Source: Qipengyuania mesophila (GTDB taxonomy: Bacteria > Pseudomonadota > Alphaproteobacteria > Sphingomonadales > Sphingomonadaceae). Taken from it: a DNA stretch of 64,000 bases. Under the pieces are notes generated by a model, which worked only from the letters and a program-made list of their open reading frames with translations, was not told where the DNA came from and did not search any database. The position numbers and the translations under genes are program-made. The stretch spans positions 434,001 to 498,000 of the forward strand of contig NZ_JAIGNU010000002.1 in assembly GCF_019711655.1 (NCBI RefSeq). The letters run 5' to 3'. Positions 35,320 through 44,062 of this stretch are shown here, in pieces (the first letter of the stretch is position 1; every line of letters begins with the position of its first letter).

Positions 35320-35994
35320 ATGAAGATACTTGTAGCCGAAGACGACCACGAGACGGCCCAGTTCGTGGCCAATGGCCTGCGCGAACTGGGCCATGTCGTG
35401 GATGCCACGGGCGACGGCCGTGAAGCCTTCATGATGGCGGGCAGCGAGCCTTATGATGTGCTGGTGCTCGACCGGATGCTGCCAAGGATGGACGGCCTCG
35501 CCATCATTCGCGGGCTTCGCTCGATGGAAACTATGACGCCAGCGCTTTTCCTGACTGCACTAGATGGCGTGTCGGACCGGGTGGATGGTTTGGAGGCGGG
35601 CGGCGATGACTACCTCGTCAAACCTTTCGCCTTTTCAGAGCTTGCGGCAAGGGTGATGGCGCTTGGCCGTCGTCCGCGCCAGACTGCCAATGCGCAGACG
35701 GAACTAGCCGCAGGTGGGCTCAAAATGGATCTGCTCGCCCGCACGGTCACCCGTGATGGCAAGCCGATCACCCTGCAACCGCAGGAATTTCGCCTGCTGG
35801 AATTCCTGCTCAACAACGCCGGGCAAATCGTGACCCGCACCATGCTGCTGGAAGGTGTGTGGGGTTTCCATTTCGATCCGGCGACCAGCATCGTCGAAAC
35901 CCACATCAGCCGCCTGCGGTCAAAACTGGACGATGGATTCGACCAATCGGCCATCCGCACAGTGCGCGGCGCGGGATACATTATCGATGGGTAA
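35320..35994 (+). CDS. OmpR-family response regulator
   Basis: This 224-residue regulator has a receiver domain with phospho-acceptor D51 in VLVLDRMLPRMDG, the acidic pair D8/D9, and the conserved Lys in LVKPFAFSEL. A winged-helix DNA-binding domain follows (about residues 128-222, with ETHISRLRSKLDDGFD). It belongs to the PhoB/OmpR class, similar to QseB/PmrA type. It overlaps the histidine kinase gene by 8 bp, so the pair is translationally coupled. The likely target is the divergent pump/PepSY promoter. Confidence 0.93.
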   Translation: MKILVAEDDHETAQFVANGLRELGHVVDATGDGREAFMMAGSEPYDVLVLDRMLPRMDGLAIIRGLRSMETMTPALFLTALDGVSDRVDGLEAGGDDYLVKPFAFSELAARVMALGRRPRQTANAQTELAAGGLKMDLLARTVTRDGKPITLQPQEFRLLEFLLNNAGQIVTRTMLLEGVWGFHFDPATSIVETHISRLRSKLDDGFDQSAIRTVRGAGYIIDG

Positions 35995-37339
35995 CGCCAG
36001 CTTCTGGCGCTCTGGCGCGTTTCGCACCGCTATGCTGTCCGGGGTGTTGTTCGTGGGGATGACAGTGGTCTTGCTGGCGCTGGTATATCAAGTCGCCACG
36101 TCGACGATCGAACATCAGATTTCCGCATCTGTGGAAGCGCGCGCCCGCACTTTGGAGCAAGCGCTGGAGGAGGATGACGATGTAGAAGAGCTATCGCATA
36201 TTGTCCCCGCGCAGGAAGAGCTGTTTCGCTATGTCGAAAACGCCGAAGGCAAGGCTCTGATCGCTGACCTCGTGCCCCGGCAGCACCTGATGGGAGCCGA
36301 CGTCCTTTCAGCAGATCAGGTTCTTCACCATTTTGTCGAAGGAGAGCGGCTCGACGATTCCGGCATTATCGGCTTTGGTATGCAAAGTCGCAATGGCGGC
36401 TATGTCTATGTTGCGCAGGAGGATGAGCAGGTCAGCGAGTTGCGCGAGGCACTGCTTCAGGCTGGGCTAGTAGCGACCGGCCTTGCCATTCTCCTTTCAT
36501 TCCTTCTGGGTTGGTGGATCGCACTGCGCACTTTCCGCCGTATCGAGGGGCTGAACAGCGTCGCAGCCAACGTCATGGGCGGCGATATGGCCCAGCGTAT
36601 GCCGGTCAGCGCGAGACGGGACGAGATCGACCTGCTGTCCGCGCAGCTGAACCGTATGCTGGCCCAACTGGAAAGCGTGATGGGCGCGATCCGTCAGGTC
36701 ACCAATGACATTGCGCATGACATGAGGACCCCTTTGGGGCGCCTCCAACGCAAGCTGGAGCAGGCCCAGGTCAAAGATGATCCTGATGCTGTCAATGCCT
36801 TGGTCAGCAGTGCACTCGATGAATCGCGGACGATGCTCGACATGTTCGGTTCGATGCTGCGGATCGCCCAGATAGAGGGCGGCGGGCTGCAGAAGCATTT
36901 TGTGCGTTTCGATCTCTCAGCCATGCTGATGGACCTTGCCGAAACGTATCGTCCCGCCATAGCCGATGGTGGCCGAGAGCTTGTAGCGAATATTCAGTCA
37001 GGCATAGAAGTGTTCGGCGATCGCGCGCTTGTGCAACAGATGTTCTCCAACTTGGTAGATAATGCGGCGGTACATACCCCTCGCGGAACTATCGTTCGCG
37101 TTACGTTGGAAAGACGAGGAAATGATTGGATGGCCAAGGTCGCTGACACTGGCCCCGGAATCGATCCGGAGCATCGACCCCAAATTTTCGACCGCTTCTA
37201 TCGTGCCGACGCATCCCGAACCACACGTGGCAGCGGTCTTGGTCTTGCACTGGTGAAAGCCGTGGCTGAAGCGCATGAATGGGACATCTCGATTGCCAAC
37301 GGAGGTGGTTTGGCATTGGAGATCCGTCCAGTGAAATAG
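35987..37339 (+). CDS. Sensor histidine kinase
   Basis: This 450-residue membrane kinase has a TM helix near residues 10-32 (MLSGVLFVGMTVVLLALVYQ), a periplasmic acidic region, a second TM helix around residue 165 (GLVATGLAILLSFLLGWWIA), a HAMP domain, a HisKA domain with the phospho-accepting His in DIAHDMRTPLGRLQ, and a HATPase domain with an N box (FSNLVDNAAVHTPRG) and DTGPGI and GSGLGLALVKAV G boxes. Start 35987 overlaps the regulator stop. The periplasmic loop is short and acidic, consistent with sensing of metals or cationic compounds; this is a guess. Confidence 0.92.
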   Translation: MGNASFWRSGAFRTAMLSGVLFVGMTVVLLALVYQVATSTIEHQISASVEARARTLEQALEEDDDVEELSHIVPAQEELFRYVENAEGKALIADLVPRQHLMGADVLSADQVLHHFVEGERLDDSGIIGFGMQSRNGGYVYVAQEDEQVSELREALLQAGLVATGLAILLSFLLGWWIALRTFRRIEGLNSVAANVMGGDMAQRMPVSARRDEIDLLSAQLNRMLAQLESVMGAIRQVTNDIAHDMRTPLGRLQRKLEQAQVKDDPDAVNALVSSALDESRTMLDMFGSMLRIAQIEGGGLQKHFVRFDLSAMLMDLAETYRPAIADGGRELVANIQSGIEVFGDRALVQQMFSNLVDNAAVHTPRGTIVRVTLERRGNDWMAKVADTGPGIDPEHRPQIFDRFYRADASRTTRGSGLGLALVKAVAEAHEWDISIANGGGLALEIRPVK

Positions 37340-37537
37340 GTAAGCGACCCGCATGTCGAGTTCGGATCGATCGAAAAGCGTCTTTTCTCTACATCTTGCC
37401 GAAAGGAGACAGCCTCCTTGCGGCCCCATGCCCGCCTGTCGGCAAGGCACCCTCACTTCGGACACTAGTGCGTTCGTTGACAGGGCCTGAAAGCGGCCCT
37501 TCGACCATGTTGCCAGGCTACAATCCGTGTGCTCCCA

Positions 37538-38551
37538 CTATTCGGATAGTTGAAAGCGTACGACAAAGCCGGCGTGGTCCGACAGTGCATCCGGACCATT
37601 CACCGGGAAGGGCACGCTCGCATCGAGGATTTCGAAATGCCGCGATCGACCGTCCGCAAAAATGATCATGTCCTTATTGCGTGCCACGACACCGTCGGCC
37701 TCCTCAAGCGATCCGGGATCGACCTTCAGACCAACCAGCGCCTCCTTCAGAGCGTCACGCGAAGATGCGCCCAGCGGGGCATGCGCATCGAACACCGCCT
37801 GCCGGGATGGCACTAGGCCGACGTTGGTGTCGCCACCAAAAATCGTCGACGTTCCCGCGCTGATGTTTTGCAAGACAGTCTCTCTTAGCGCTGCAACCTG
37901 CCAGACATGGGCTCGGTCAGCTCTGGCAACCGAAACATGGGTCGAATTGCGCGAATTGAGGTGCGTGTTGACCACCGCCACCGGTTCGCCTTGTCCGGGG
38001 ACGGCGACCCAGGCGATCATCACCCCTTTCGAGGCGAGGCAGTCGAATCCGGCGCAGGCTCCCGCTGGGAAAGCGATGCTCTCGCTGCGAACGATTGGAT
38101 AGTCCGACAGGATGAGCAGGCCGCTGTCGAGCACCGGAGCGCTTTCCTCGCCACGATCCCATCGGCTCGCCGCGGCAAAGTCGGCTCCGAGAAGCGTGTT
38201 CCCGCGATCCGGGGCCCGGGTAGGCCCTCTCGCCATGAAGCGGTAGCCGGCAGCGGCGGCAATCGAACGTGCTTGGGGTGTGAAGGCTTCTTGCAAGAGC
38301 ACGATGTTCGGCTGCCTGCCCGCTGCGCGCATCGCGGCCAGTCGCTCGCCGATTGCCGCAACCGCGTCGGCCCGGCCAGTGGCCAAGGGCCATGGCTGGG
38401 CCTTGATGTTGTAGGTCATGACCGAGAGATTGCCATCCTCGGTTGTCCGAGCCGTCACGGCTGGTGCAAGTCGACCCTGCGGACGTGGCGACACGGGCGC
38501 CATTACGCACATCGCAAGGAGCACCCAACCGAAACCGCGCCAGACTATCAT
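37538..38551 (-). CDS. Exported endonuclease/exonuclease/phosphatase (EEP) family protein
   Basis: This 337-residue protein has a hydrophobic N-terminus (MIVWRGFGWVLLAMCVMAP), and the EEP fold is marked by SVMTYNIKAQ, IVLLQEAF, VVNTHLNS, FGGDTNVG and LSDHAGFVV. These carry the Asn, Glu, Asp and His residues of the Mg-dependent hydrolase site. The family includes DNases and sphingomyelinase-like phosphodiesterases; the DNase I/nSMase branch is most similar in motif spacing. Start 38551 is preceded by GCGGGA; the frame is open to 38677. It is divergent from the ten-gene sigma/receptor/glycosyltransferase operon. Confidence 0.82.
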   Translation of the reverse strand: MIVWRGFGWVLLAMCVMAPVSPRPQGRLAPAVTARTTEDGNLSVMTYNIKAQPWPLATGRADAVAAIGERLAAMRAAGRQPNIVLLQEAFTPQARSIAAAAGYRFMARGPTRAPDRGNTLLGADFAAASRWDRGEESAPVLDSGLLILSDYPIVRSESIAFPAGACAGFDCLASKGVMIAWVAVPGQGEPVAVVNTHLNSRNSTHVSVARADRAHVWQVAALRETVLQNISAGTSTIFGGDTNVGLVPSRQAVFDAHAPLGASSRDALKEALVGLKVDPGSLEEADGVVARNKDMIIFADGRSRHFEILDASVPFPVNGPDALSDHAGFVVRFQLSE

Positions 38552-38602
38552 GTGAATTCCCGCAACGACCTGCATGGGCCAGACGGTGCCGAAGAGAGAA
38601 AC

Positions 38603-38617
38603 CCGCATCTGATGCGG
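38603..38617. promoter_or_regulatory. Palindrome CCGCATCTGATGCGG in a divergent promoter
   Basis: This is a perfect 7-bp inverted repeat around one central T, lying between the EEP gene start (38551) and the first gene of the ten-gene operon (38676). It is a candidate operator for either direction. The binding protein is unknown; no second copy is seen. Confidence 0.4.
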
Positions 38618-38675
38618 AATTCGCCGTGCCGCATCGTCTTGCCTGTGAACCGAACACTTTGGCGGAGACGGATTC

Positions 38676-39341
38676 ATGCGGCTGGCAATGCTGATCCCGA
38701 TTGCGGGGGCTGCGACCCTCTTGGCTACTCCGGTGTGGGCGAATGACAGAGAACTGAATGCACGATCGAACGCGGGCGTGTCGCAGATTGAATACGTCGT
38801 TCATGGGCAGCGCGACATCGCACGACGTCGCGGATTTGATGCGGAATGGGACGGGAGTTCGCTGCACTTCTCACTCGATCGCATTCGTCGCGGCGACAAG
38901 AACGAATTTCCACAATCGACAACTGGCAGCCCGTGGGCGCGCCAGATCTCGCTCGACGGCCGCTACGAACATGAAATCGCAAGCGGCCTGTCGGTCTCGA
39001 TCAACGGCCGGGCGACATACGCAAAGTCGGGCACGGTGGACGGTCCCCTCCTGACGCGCAGATCGGCCGTCCTGTCGCGCGAGATCGGCGTTTCGCTCCT
39101 TTCGCCGACCACCTACCTGGCACTTTTGCAATTTCGCAGCGGCGGGTGGGATGGTGCAGTGCTTGGCGATACCGCGAACCGGATGGCCAACGGGGAAGCA
39201 GCCGCCCGCCGCGGATTGGCACTCGAGGCCGGTTTCGGCGGCATCGGCCGGCCGCGGCTCGCCCTACGGATCGAAAACGCTCGTGCCGGCACGCTGGGCC
39301 TCGACAACCGCGCGTTCGTGTCGTGGCGTGCGAGCTTCTGA
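38676..39341 (+). CDS. Small outer-membrane beta-barrel-like protein
   Basis: This 221-residue protein has a signal peptide (MRLAMLIPIAGAATLLATPV, cleavage near WAN at about 23). The mature part is rich in alternating hydrophobic/polar strands and ends in SWRASF, a terminal aromatic residue as in outer-membrane barrels. About eight strand-like segments would fit a small barrel. It is the first gene of a closely packed operon; its stop lies one base before the sigma factor ATG. No family recognised. Confidence 0.6.
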   Translation: MRLAMLIPIAGAATLLATPVWANDRELNARSNAGVSQIEYVVHGQRDIARRRGFDAEWDGSSLHFSLDRIRRGDKNEFPQSTTGSPWARQISLDGRYEHEIASGLSVSINGRATYAKSGTVDGPLLTRRSAVLSREIGVSLLSPTTYLALLQFRSGGWDGAVLGDTANRMANGEAAARRGLALEAGFGGIGRPRLALRIENARAGTLGLDNRAFVSWRASF

Positions 39342-39342
39342 C

Positions 39343-39990
39343 ATGATCGGCCTTGCTGTGCGGCCCGCGGTGCCAAATGCATTGCCAGAACGATACCGGA
39401 GTTCCTATGCTCGCTTGATGGAGGGTGCGCTTTCTGAAGCTGAGGACAGCGGGCTGCGGAAGCTTGCCGCTGAAATGCGCCCGCAATTGGTGCGCTTTAT
39501 CGTGTCGCGAGGCTGCGAACCGGACGAAGCGGAGGACGTCTACCAGGATCTGTTCGTCAAACTTGCCGGCTGGCGCGGCGGCCCGGTCGCGAACGCGCGT
39601 GCGTATCTCTTCCAGATGACCAACAATCTGGTCCGTGATCTGAGGCGTGGTGCCCGCCGGCAACAGGGCCGCGACGATGGATGGGCACGCAGCCAGTACG
39701 GCCAGGACCTGATGAGCGATCCGCAACCGACGCCCGAACACACGGCGCTCGATCGCGATTTCCTTGCCAAGGTCGAACGCGCCCTTGCCGCAATGCCGCC
39801 GCGCACGGTCGAGATCCTGCGCCTCTATCGCGTTGATGGCGTGGGCCAGAAAGCGATCGCCAGCCGCCTCGATATCAGTCTGAGTGCGGTCGAGAAGCAC
39901 CTGCAGCGCGCCTACCGTGAATTGCAGCTGGTCCGTGCCACGCTCGAGGGCGAGACGCGGGCAGCCCACATGGAGGACAGCCATGTCTGA
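39343..39990 (+). CDS. ECF sigma factor, FecI type
   Basis: This 215-residue protein has sigma region 2 (EPDEAEDVYQDLFVKLAGW and a following -10 recognition helix) and region 4 (AMPPRTVEILRLYRVDGVG then SLSAVEKHLQRAYRE). It directs RNA polymerase to a small set of promoters when its anti-sigma releases it. It overlaps fecR by 8 bp. The start at 39343 is 1 base after the upstream stop; an alternative ATG at 39418 gives 190 residues, closer to typical FecI length. No good ribosome binding site is seen for either. Confidence 0.9.
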   Translation: MIGLAVRPAVPNALPERYRSSYARLMEGALSEAEDSGLRKLAAEMRPQLVRFIVSRGCEPDEAEDVYQDLFVKLAGWRGGPVANARAYLFQMTNNLVRDLRRGARRQQGRDDGWARSQYGQDLMSDPQPTPEHTALDRDFLAKVERALAAMPPRTVEILRLYRVDGVGQKAIASRLDISLSAVEKHLQRAYRELQLVRATLEGETRAAHMEDSHV

Positions 39991-40927
39991 TCGCATTCCG
40001 GATCAGTTGCGCGCCGCTGCGACAGCCTGGCACCTCAAGCTGGCAACGGCTTCCGAGGAGGACTGGCTTGCGTTCACCGACTGGCTGGAGGCCGATCCGG
40101 CGCATAATCGGGCTTACGAGGATGTCCTCGCCGCTGAGGACGAAGTCGATGCGGCGCTGGCAGTGGCCGCTTTTCCCGAGCCCGTTGTCATTGATGACGT
40201 CGAAGAGCCTGCTGAACTTCCCGTATCCGGCGCTGGATGGAAGTGGGGCGCGCTTGCGGCCAGCCTCGTTGCCGCTGTCGCGCTGACCTTCCAGCTTCTG
40301 CCACGCGATGACAGATATGCAATCGAGACGTCGGCGGGCGAGACGCGGACCGTCGCCCTTGCCGACGGGGGAGAAATCGCGCTCAACGGCGACACGCGCA
40401 TAATCCTCGACCGCGGCGATCCAAGATTTGCCGAACTGCGATCGGGCGAAGCTCGTTTCGAAATCGTCCACGATGCATCCCATCCCTTCGTCGTGACCGT
40501 GGGTGAGGACCGGCTGGTCGACATCGGAACAGTGTTCAATGTCGCGCTTGACGATGCGAGGCTGCGCGTGGGGGTGAGCGAAGGATCGGTCCGCTATGAA
40601 GCCGCCGGCGCTGAGGTCGAACTACGTCCCGGCGACGTTCTGACTGCCGATGGGAGCGGCGCGAAGGTCGCCCGCCAGTCTGCGGCAAGCATCGGGAGCT
40701 GGGCGGATGGCGCGCTGGTCTACGAGGCGGCCCCTCTGGTCGATGTCGCGGCCGATTTGACTCGTGCCACGGGCTCTAGCTTCACTGTCTCCGATGCCTT
40801 GCAGGCCCGGCGCTTCAGCGGTGTAATCCAGACGACCGGCGATGCCGAAAGCGTCGGTACACGCGCGGCGGACGTCCTTGGTGTATCCGTAGCCAGGAAT
40901 CGGGACGGCTGGATCTTCAACCCCTGA
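39983..40927 (+). CDS. FecR-family anti-sigma factor
   Basis: This 314-residue protein has an N-terminal cytoplasmic DUF4880 region (LATASEEDWLAFTDWLEADP, residues 20-39) that binds sigma, one TM helix (about residues 86-106), and a periplasmic FecR domain (residues 115-210, with LADGGEIALNGDTRIILD). The C-terminal part contains a secretin/TonB-N-like region that usually contacts the receptor signalling domain. The start at 39983 overlaps the sigma stop by 8 bp. Confidence 0.92.
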   Translation: MSDRIPDQLRAAATAWHLKLATASEEDWLAFTDWLEADPAHNRAYEDVLAAEDEVDAALAVAAFPEPVVIDDVEEPAELPVSGAGWKWGALAASLVAAVALTFQLLPRDDRYAIETSAGETRTVALADGGEIALNGDTRIILDRGDPRFAELRSGEARFEIVHDASHPFVVTVGEDRLVDIGTVFNVALDDARLRVGVSEGSVRYEAAGAEVELRPGDVLTADGSGAKVARQSAASIGSWADGALVYEAAPLVDVAADLTRATGSSFTVSDALQARRFSGVIQTTGDAESVGTRAADVLGVSVARNRDGWIFNP

Positions 40928-40929
40928 CA

Positions 40930-43284
40930 ATGCGACCCCATGCACCGATCCTCCTGGCACTCCCTCTTGTCGTGGCGAGCGCCCCCGCCATGGCAGCCGA
41001 TGCGATCGAGTTCGACATTGCACCGGGGCGGCTCGATCGCGCGCTGATGCTCTTCGCACGGCAGGCGGGTGTGTCTATCAATACCGGTATCCCGGGTCTC
41101 GCCAGCGCCCGCACCCGAGGCCTCAAGGGGCGACATTCGGTTGAAGGCGGGCTCAGGATCCTGCTGGCGGGAACTGGTTACGGATTCACCCTGTCAGGCA
41201 GCACGGTGCGCATCGCCCGCCTGCCACGCGCGGAGCGTGCGCCGGCGCGTCCTGCGCCGGGGCCTGCACCTGCCCCCGCGCCTTCTCTACCGCCACCCGA
41301 GCCGATCATCGTTACCGCGAGCAAGCGCGATGCGCTCCTGGTCGACTACCCGGGCACTGCACATGTCGCCACGCTCTCGTTGCCGGACAGCCTGCGCCTT
41401 GGAGCACGCGGCAGCGCGACGCTGCTCCGCGAATTGCCCGATCTAACGTCGACCAATCTCGGTGCGGGACGGAACAAGATTTTCATCAGAGGCATCGCCG
41501 ACAGCAGCTTCAACGGCCAGAACCAGGCGACGATCAGCCAGTATTTCGGCGAGAGCCGGCTGATCTACAGCGCGCCCGATCCCGATCTTACTCTCTACGA
41601 CATCGAACGCGTCGAGGTGATCGAAGGACCGCAAGGGACGCTGTACGGCGCGGGATCGCTGGGCGGTGTCATCCGCCTCCTGCCGCGCCCGCCCGATCCG
41701 CAGGAAGCCGAAGCGGCTGCTACGGCAGGGCTCACATTCACCGGGGGAGAGGTGGGCTACGATACGGCGCTGATTGGCAACCTGCCCTTGGGTGAGACGT
41801 CCGCCCTGCGCGCCGTGGGCTATCGCATCATTTACCCCGGCTACATCGACGACCCGCAGCGCGGCGTGTCCCACACCAACCGGACGTCGATCGGGGGTGT
41901 TAGGGTGGCGGCGCTGACCCGACCGGCCGAATGGCTGGAGCTGGAAGCCGGGATCGTCGCCCAGAACATTGGCACGCGAGACGGGCAATATACGAACACC
42001 GGCACTAACGATCTTGTGCGCACTTCGGCGATCGCCCAGCCGTTCGACAATGACTACCGGCTGATCTACCTGACCGCCCGGGCCGATGTGCTGGGCGCGG
42101 AGCTCGTCTCGAACACCAGCTATGTCGATCATGCGATCGATACGGTGTTCGATGCCACCCGCCCGTCGGACACTGCTCCGCGCGCGTTCGAGGACGACAA
42201 CAAGGTCTCGCTCATCACGCATGAAAGCCGCCTCTCCGGGTCGGGCGGCGCCTTTTCGAGCTGGGTGCTCGGCGTCAGTTTCGTCGACAATGTGAACCGC
42301 GTCTCACGCGCCTTGGGGGATCCGTCCGATCCCGAAATTTTTGCGGAGTCTCGCTCTGAAACCTTCGATGTGGCTCTCTTCGGGGAAGCCAGTATCGACG
42401 TGTCCGATCGCCTTACGCTGACTGGCGGGGCACGGCTATCCTACAATCGACAGGTGGAGGAGGCCCAGAGTTTCGGAATTGCGATCGATCTCGAGCCACG
42501 TCGGTCGGTCTGGCGAGTCTTGCCGACTGCAGCGATTTCCTGGCGCCCGTTCGACGATTGGCTGGTCTATGCCCGCAGCCACGAAGGCTACCGTCCGGGT
42601 TCCCAGCGGATCGTATCGCAGGGCGGTAGCGTGGATGCGGTTCAATTCGACCCGGATGACCTCCTCACAGTGGAGGCCGGGGTTCGCTTCGGTACGTCGG
42701 TGGATTCGCGATTTTATGGGGGATTGGCTTTTGCCCATTCGCGATGGGAGGACGTCCAGGCTGACCTGATCACCGAAGATGGTTTCCCGTATCTCGCGAA
42801 CATCGGCTCGGGTTTCGTCAACTACGTCTCGGCGCGTGTCGGCTGGCGTCCGTCGAGTGGACTGACTCTCGATCTGAGCGGGTTCGCCTCATCGAACAAG
42901 ATCAGCGAACCGGCGCCTGAATTCGCCGCACTCGATGAGGGCGACCTGCCGAACATCGCGGAAAGCGGCGGCCGGCTCGCGGCTAGTTACAGAAGGAGTT
43001 TGGGCGCAGCGAACCTCCAGCTGGACGGCAGCGTCGGCTACATCGGCAAATCCTATCTCGGGATCGGCCAGGCGTTCGAGCGCGAGCAGGGCAAATATTT
43101 CGATACGACCGTTGGCGGTCGGCTCGAATTCGGCAATTGGGGCTTGGCGCTCGATATCGACAATATCCTCGACAGCCGTGCGAACCGCTTTTCCTTCGGC
43201 AATCCGTTCACGCTGGCGAGCGAAGACCAGCGCACCCCCCTCCGCCCCCGCACCATACGGATCGGCCTCGATGCAAGGTTCTAG
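40930..43284 (+). CDS. TonB-dependent receptor with N-terminal STN signalling domain
   Basis: This 784-residue outer-membrane receptor has a signal peptide (ILLALPLVVASAPAMA, cleavage near 22), an STN domain (about residues 25-98, FDIAPGRLDRALMLFARQAG), a Pro-rich linker, a TonB box-like EPIIVTASKRD near residue 130, a plug domain (about residues 145-255, with IERVEVIEGPQGTLYGAG) and a barrel ending in GLDARF. The STN domain passes ligand binding to the FecR anti-sigma, so it is the sensor of this operon. Unlike siderophore receptors next to iron genes, no siderophore gene is adjacent. It overlaps the deacetylase gene by 14 bp. Confidence 0.92.
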   Translation: MRPHAPILLALPLVVASAPAMAADAIEFDIAPGRLDRALMLFARQAGVSINTGIPGLASARTRGLKGRHSVEGGLRILLAGTGYGFTLSGSTVRIARLPRAERAPARPAPGPAPAPAPSLPPPEPIIVTASKRDALLVDYPGTAHVATLSLPDSLRLGARGSATLLRELPDLTSTNLGAGRNKIFIRGIADSSFNGQNQATISQYFGESRLIYSAPDPDLTLYDIERVEVIEGPQGTLYGAGSLGGVIRLLPRPPDPQEAEAAATAGLTFTGGEVGYDTALIGNLPLGETSALRAVGYRIIYPGYIDDPQRGVSHTNRTSIGGVRVAALTRPAEWLELEAGIVAQNIGTRDGQYTNTGTNDLVRTSAIAQPFDNDYRLIYLTARADVLGAELVSNTSYVDHAIDTVFDATRPSDTAPRAFEDDNKVSLITHESRLSGSGGAFSSWVLGVSFVDNVNRVSRALGDPSDPEIFAESRSETFDVALFGEASIDVSDRLTLTGGARLSYNRQVEEAQSFGIAIDLEPRRSVWRVLPTAAISWRPFDDWLVYARSHEGYRPGSQRIVSQGGSVDAVQFDPDDLLTVEAGVRFGTSVDSRFYGGLAFAHSRWEDVQADLITEDGFPYLANIGSGFVNYVSARVGWRPSSGLTLDLSGFASSNKISEPAPEFAALDEGDLPNIAESGGRLAASYRRSLGAANLQLDGSVGYIGKSYLGIGQAFEREQGKYFDTTVGGRLEFGNWGLALDIDNILDSRANRFSFGNPFTLASEDQRTPLRPRTIRIGLDARF

Positions 43285-44017
43285 CTCGAAACGCCTGCTC
43301 GCCTCGATCCACGATGTCGGCCCGGGATCGGAAGCCGCTGTCGACAGGCTTGTCGCAACCTTCGAGCGACACCTCGGTGGCTTGAACTTCGCCATGCTCG
43401 TAGTCCCGGACCACTGGGGTCGGCACCCGCTCGCTGGCAATGCCGCCTTCGCTCGCAAACTTCGCGACTGGTCCGATGCCGGGGTGGAAATGTTCGTCCA
43501 CGGCTGGTTCCACAGGGACTCCGCAGACCATTCCGGCGTCGCGGCCCTGAAGGCCCGACACATGACCGCTTCGGAGGGCGAGTTCCTCGGTCTCTCCGCC
43601 GATGAGGCGGCCCGCCGGATGCGTGATGGCAAGTCATTGGTCGAAGAGATCATCGGGCGGGAGGCGGCCGGCTTCATCGCTCCGGCCTGGCTCTATGGCC
43701 AAGGCGCGATGACCGCTCTGCGAGCGAGCGGCTTCGCCCTGGCAGAAGACCATTTGCGCGTCTGGATTCCGGAAACAGGGCTGACGCTATCGCGCAGCCC
43801 GGTGATAACCTGGGCGAGCCGGACGCGGGCACGAACCGCGTCGTCACTCGCCGTCGCGCGACTGGCGCGGTCGACCTTCCATCCCCTGCGTGACGTGCGC
43901 CTGGCGGTCCATCCGGGAGATGTCTCGAAGCAGTCCATCATCGACAGCATCGAGGCGACGCTCGCAGCATTCACAGCACGGCGGCAAGCGGGGCGCTACA
44001 GCGATCTGCTCCGCTGA
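43271..44017 (+). CDS. DUF2334 family polysaccharide deacetylase
   Basis: This 248-residue protein has the core of the carbohydrate esterase 4-like DUF2334 family: SIHDVGPG gives the acidic/metal Asp (D15), and HGWFHRDS gives H77 and H81, the two metal-binding histidines. A conserved FIAPAWLYGQGA follows. No signal peptide is seen, so it acts in the cytoplasm, probably on a sugar nucleotide-linked or lipid-linked N-acetyl sugar. The start at 43271 overlaps the receptor stop by 14 bp; the longer frame upstream lies inside the receptor. Confidence 0.82.
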   Translation: MQGSSSKRLLASIHDVGPGSEAAVDRLVATFERHLGGLNFAMLVVPDHWGRHPLAGNAAFARKLRDWSDAGVEMFVHGWFHRDSADHSGVAALKARHMTASEGEFLGLSADEAARRMRDGKSLVEEIIGREAAGFIAPAWLYGQGAMTALRASGFALAEDHLRVWIPETGLTLSRSPVITWASRTRARTASSLAVARLARSTFHPLRDVRLAVHPGDVSKQSIIDSIEATLAAFTARRQAGRYSDLLR

Positions 44018-44062
44018 TCGACGGGATGTGCGGGATTGGCGCCAGTGTGGCGTCATGCTGGT

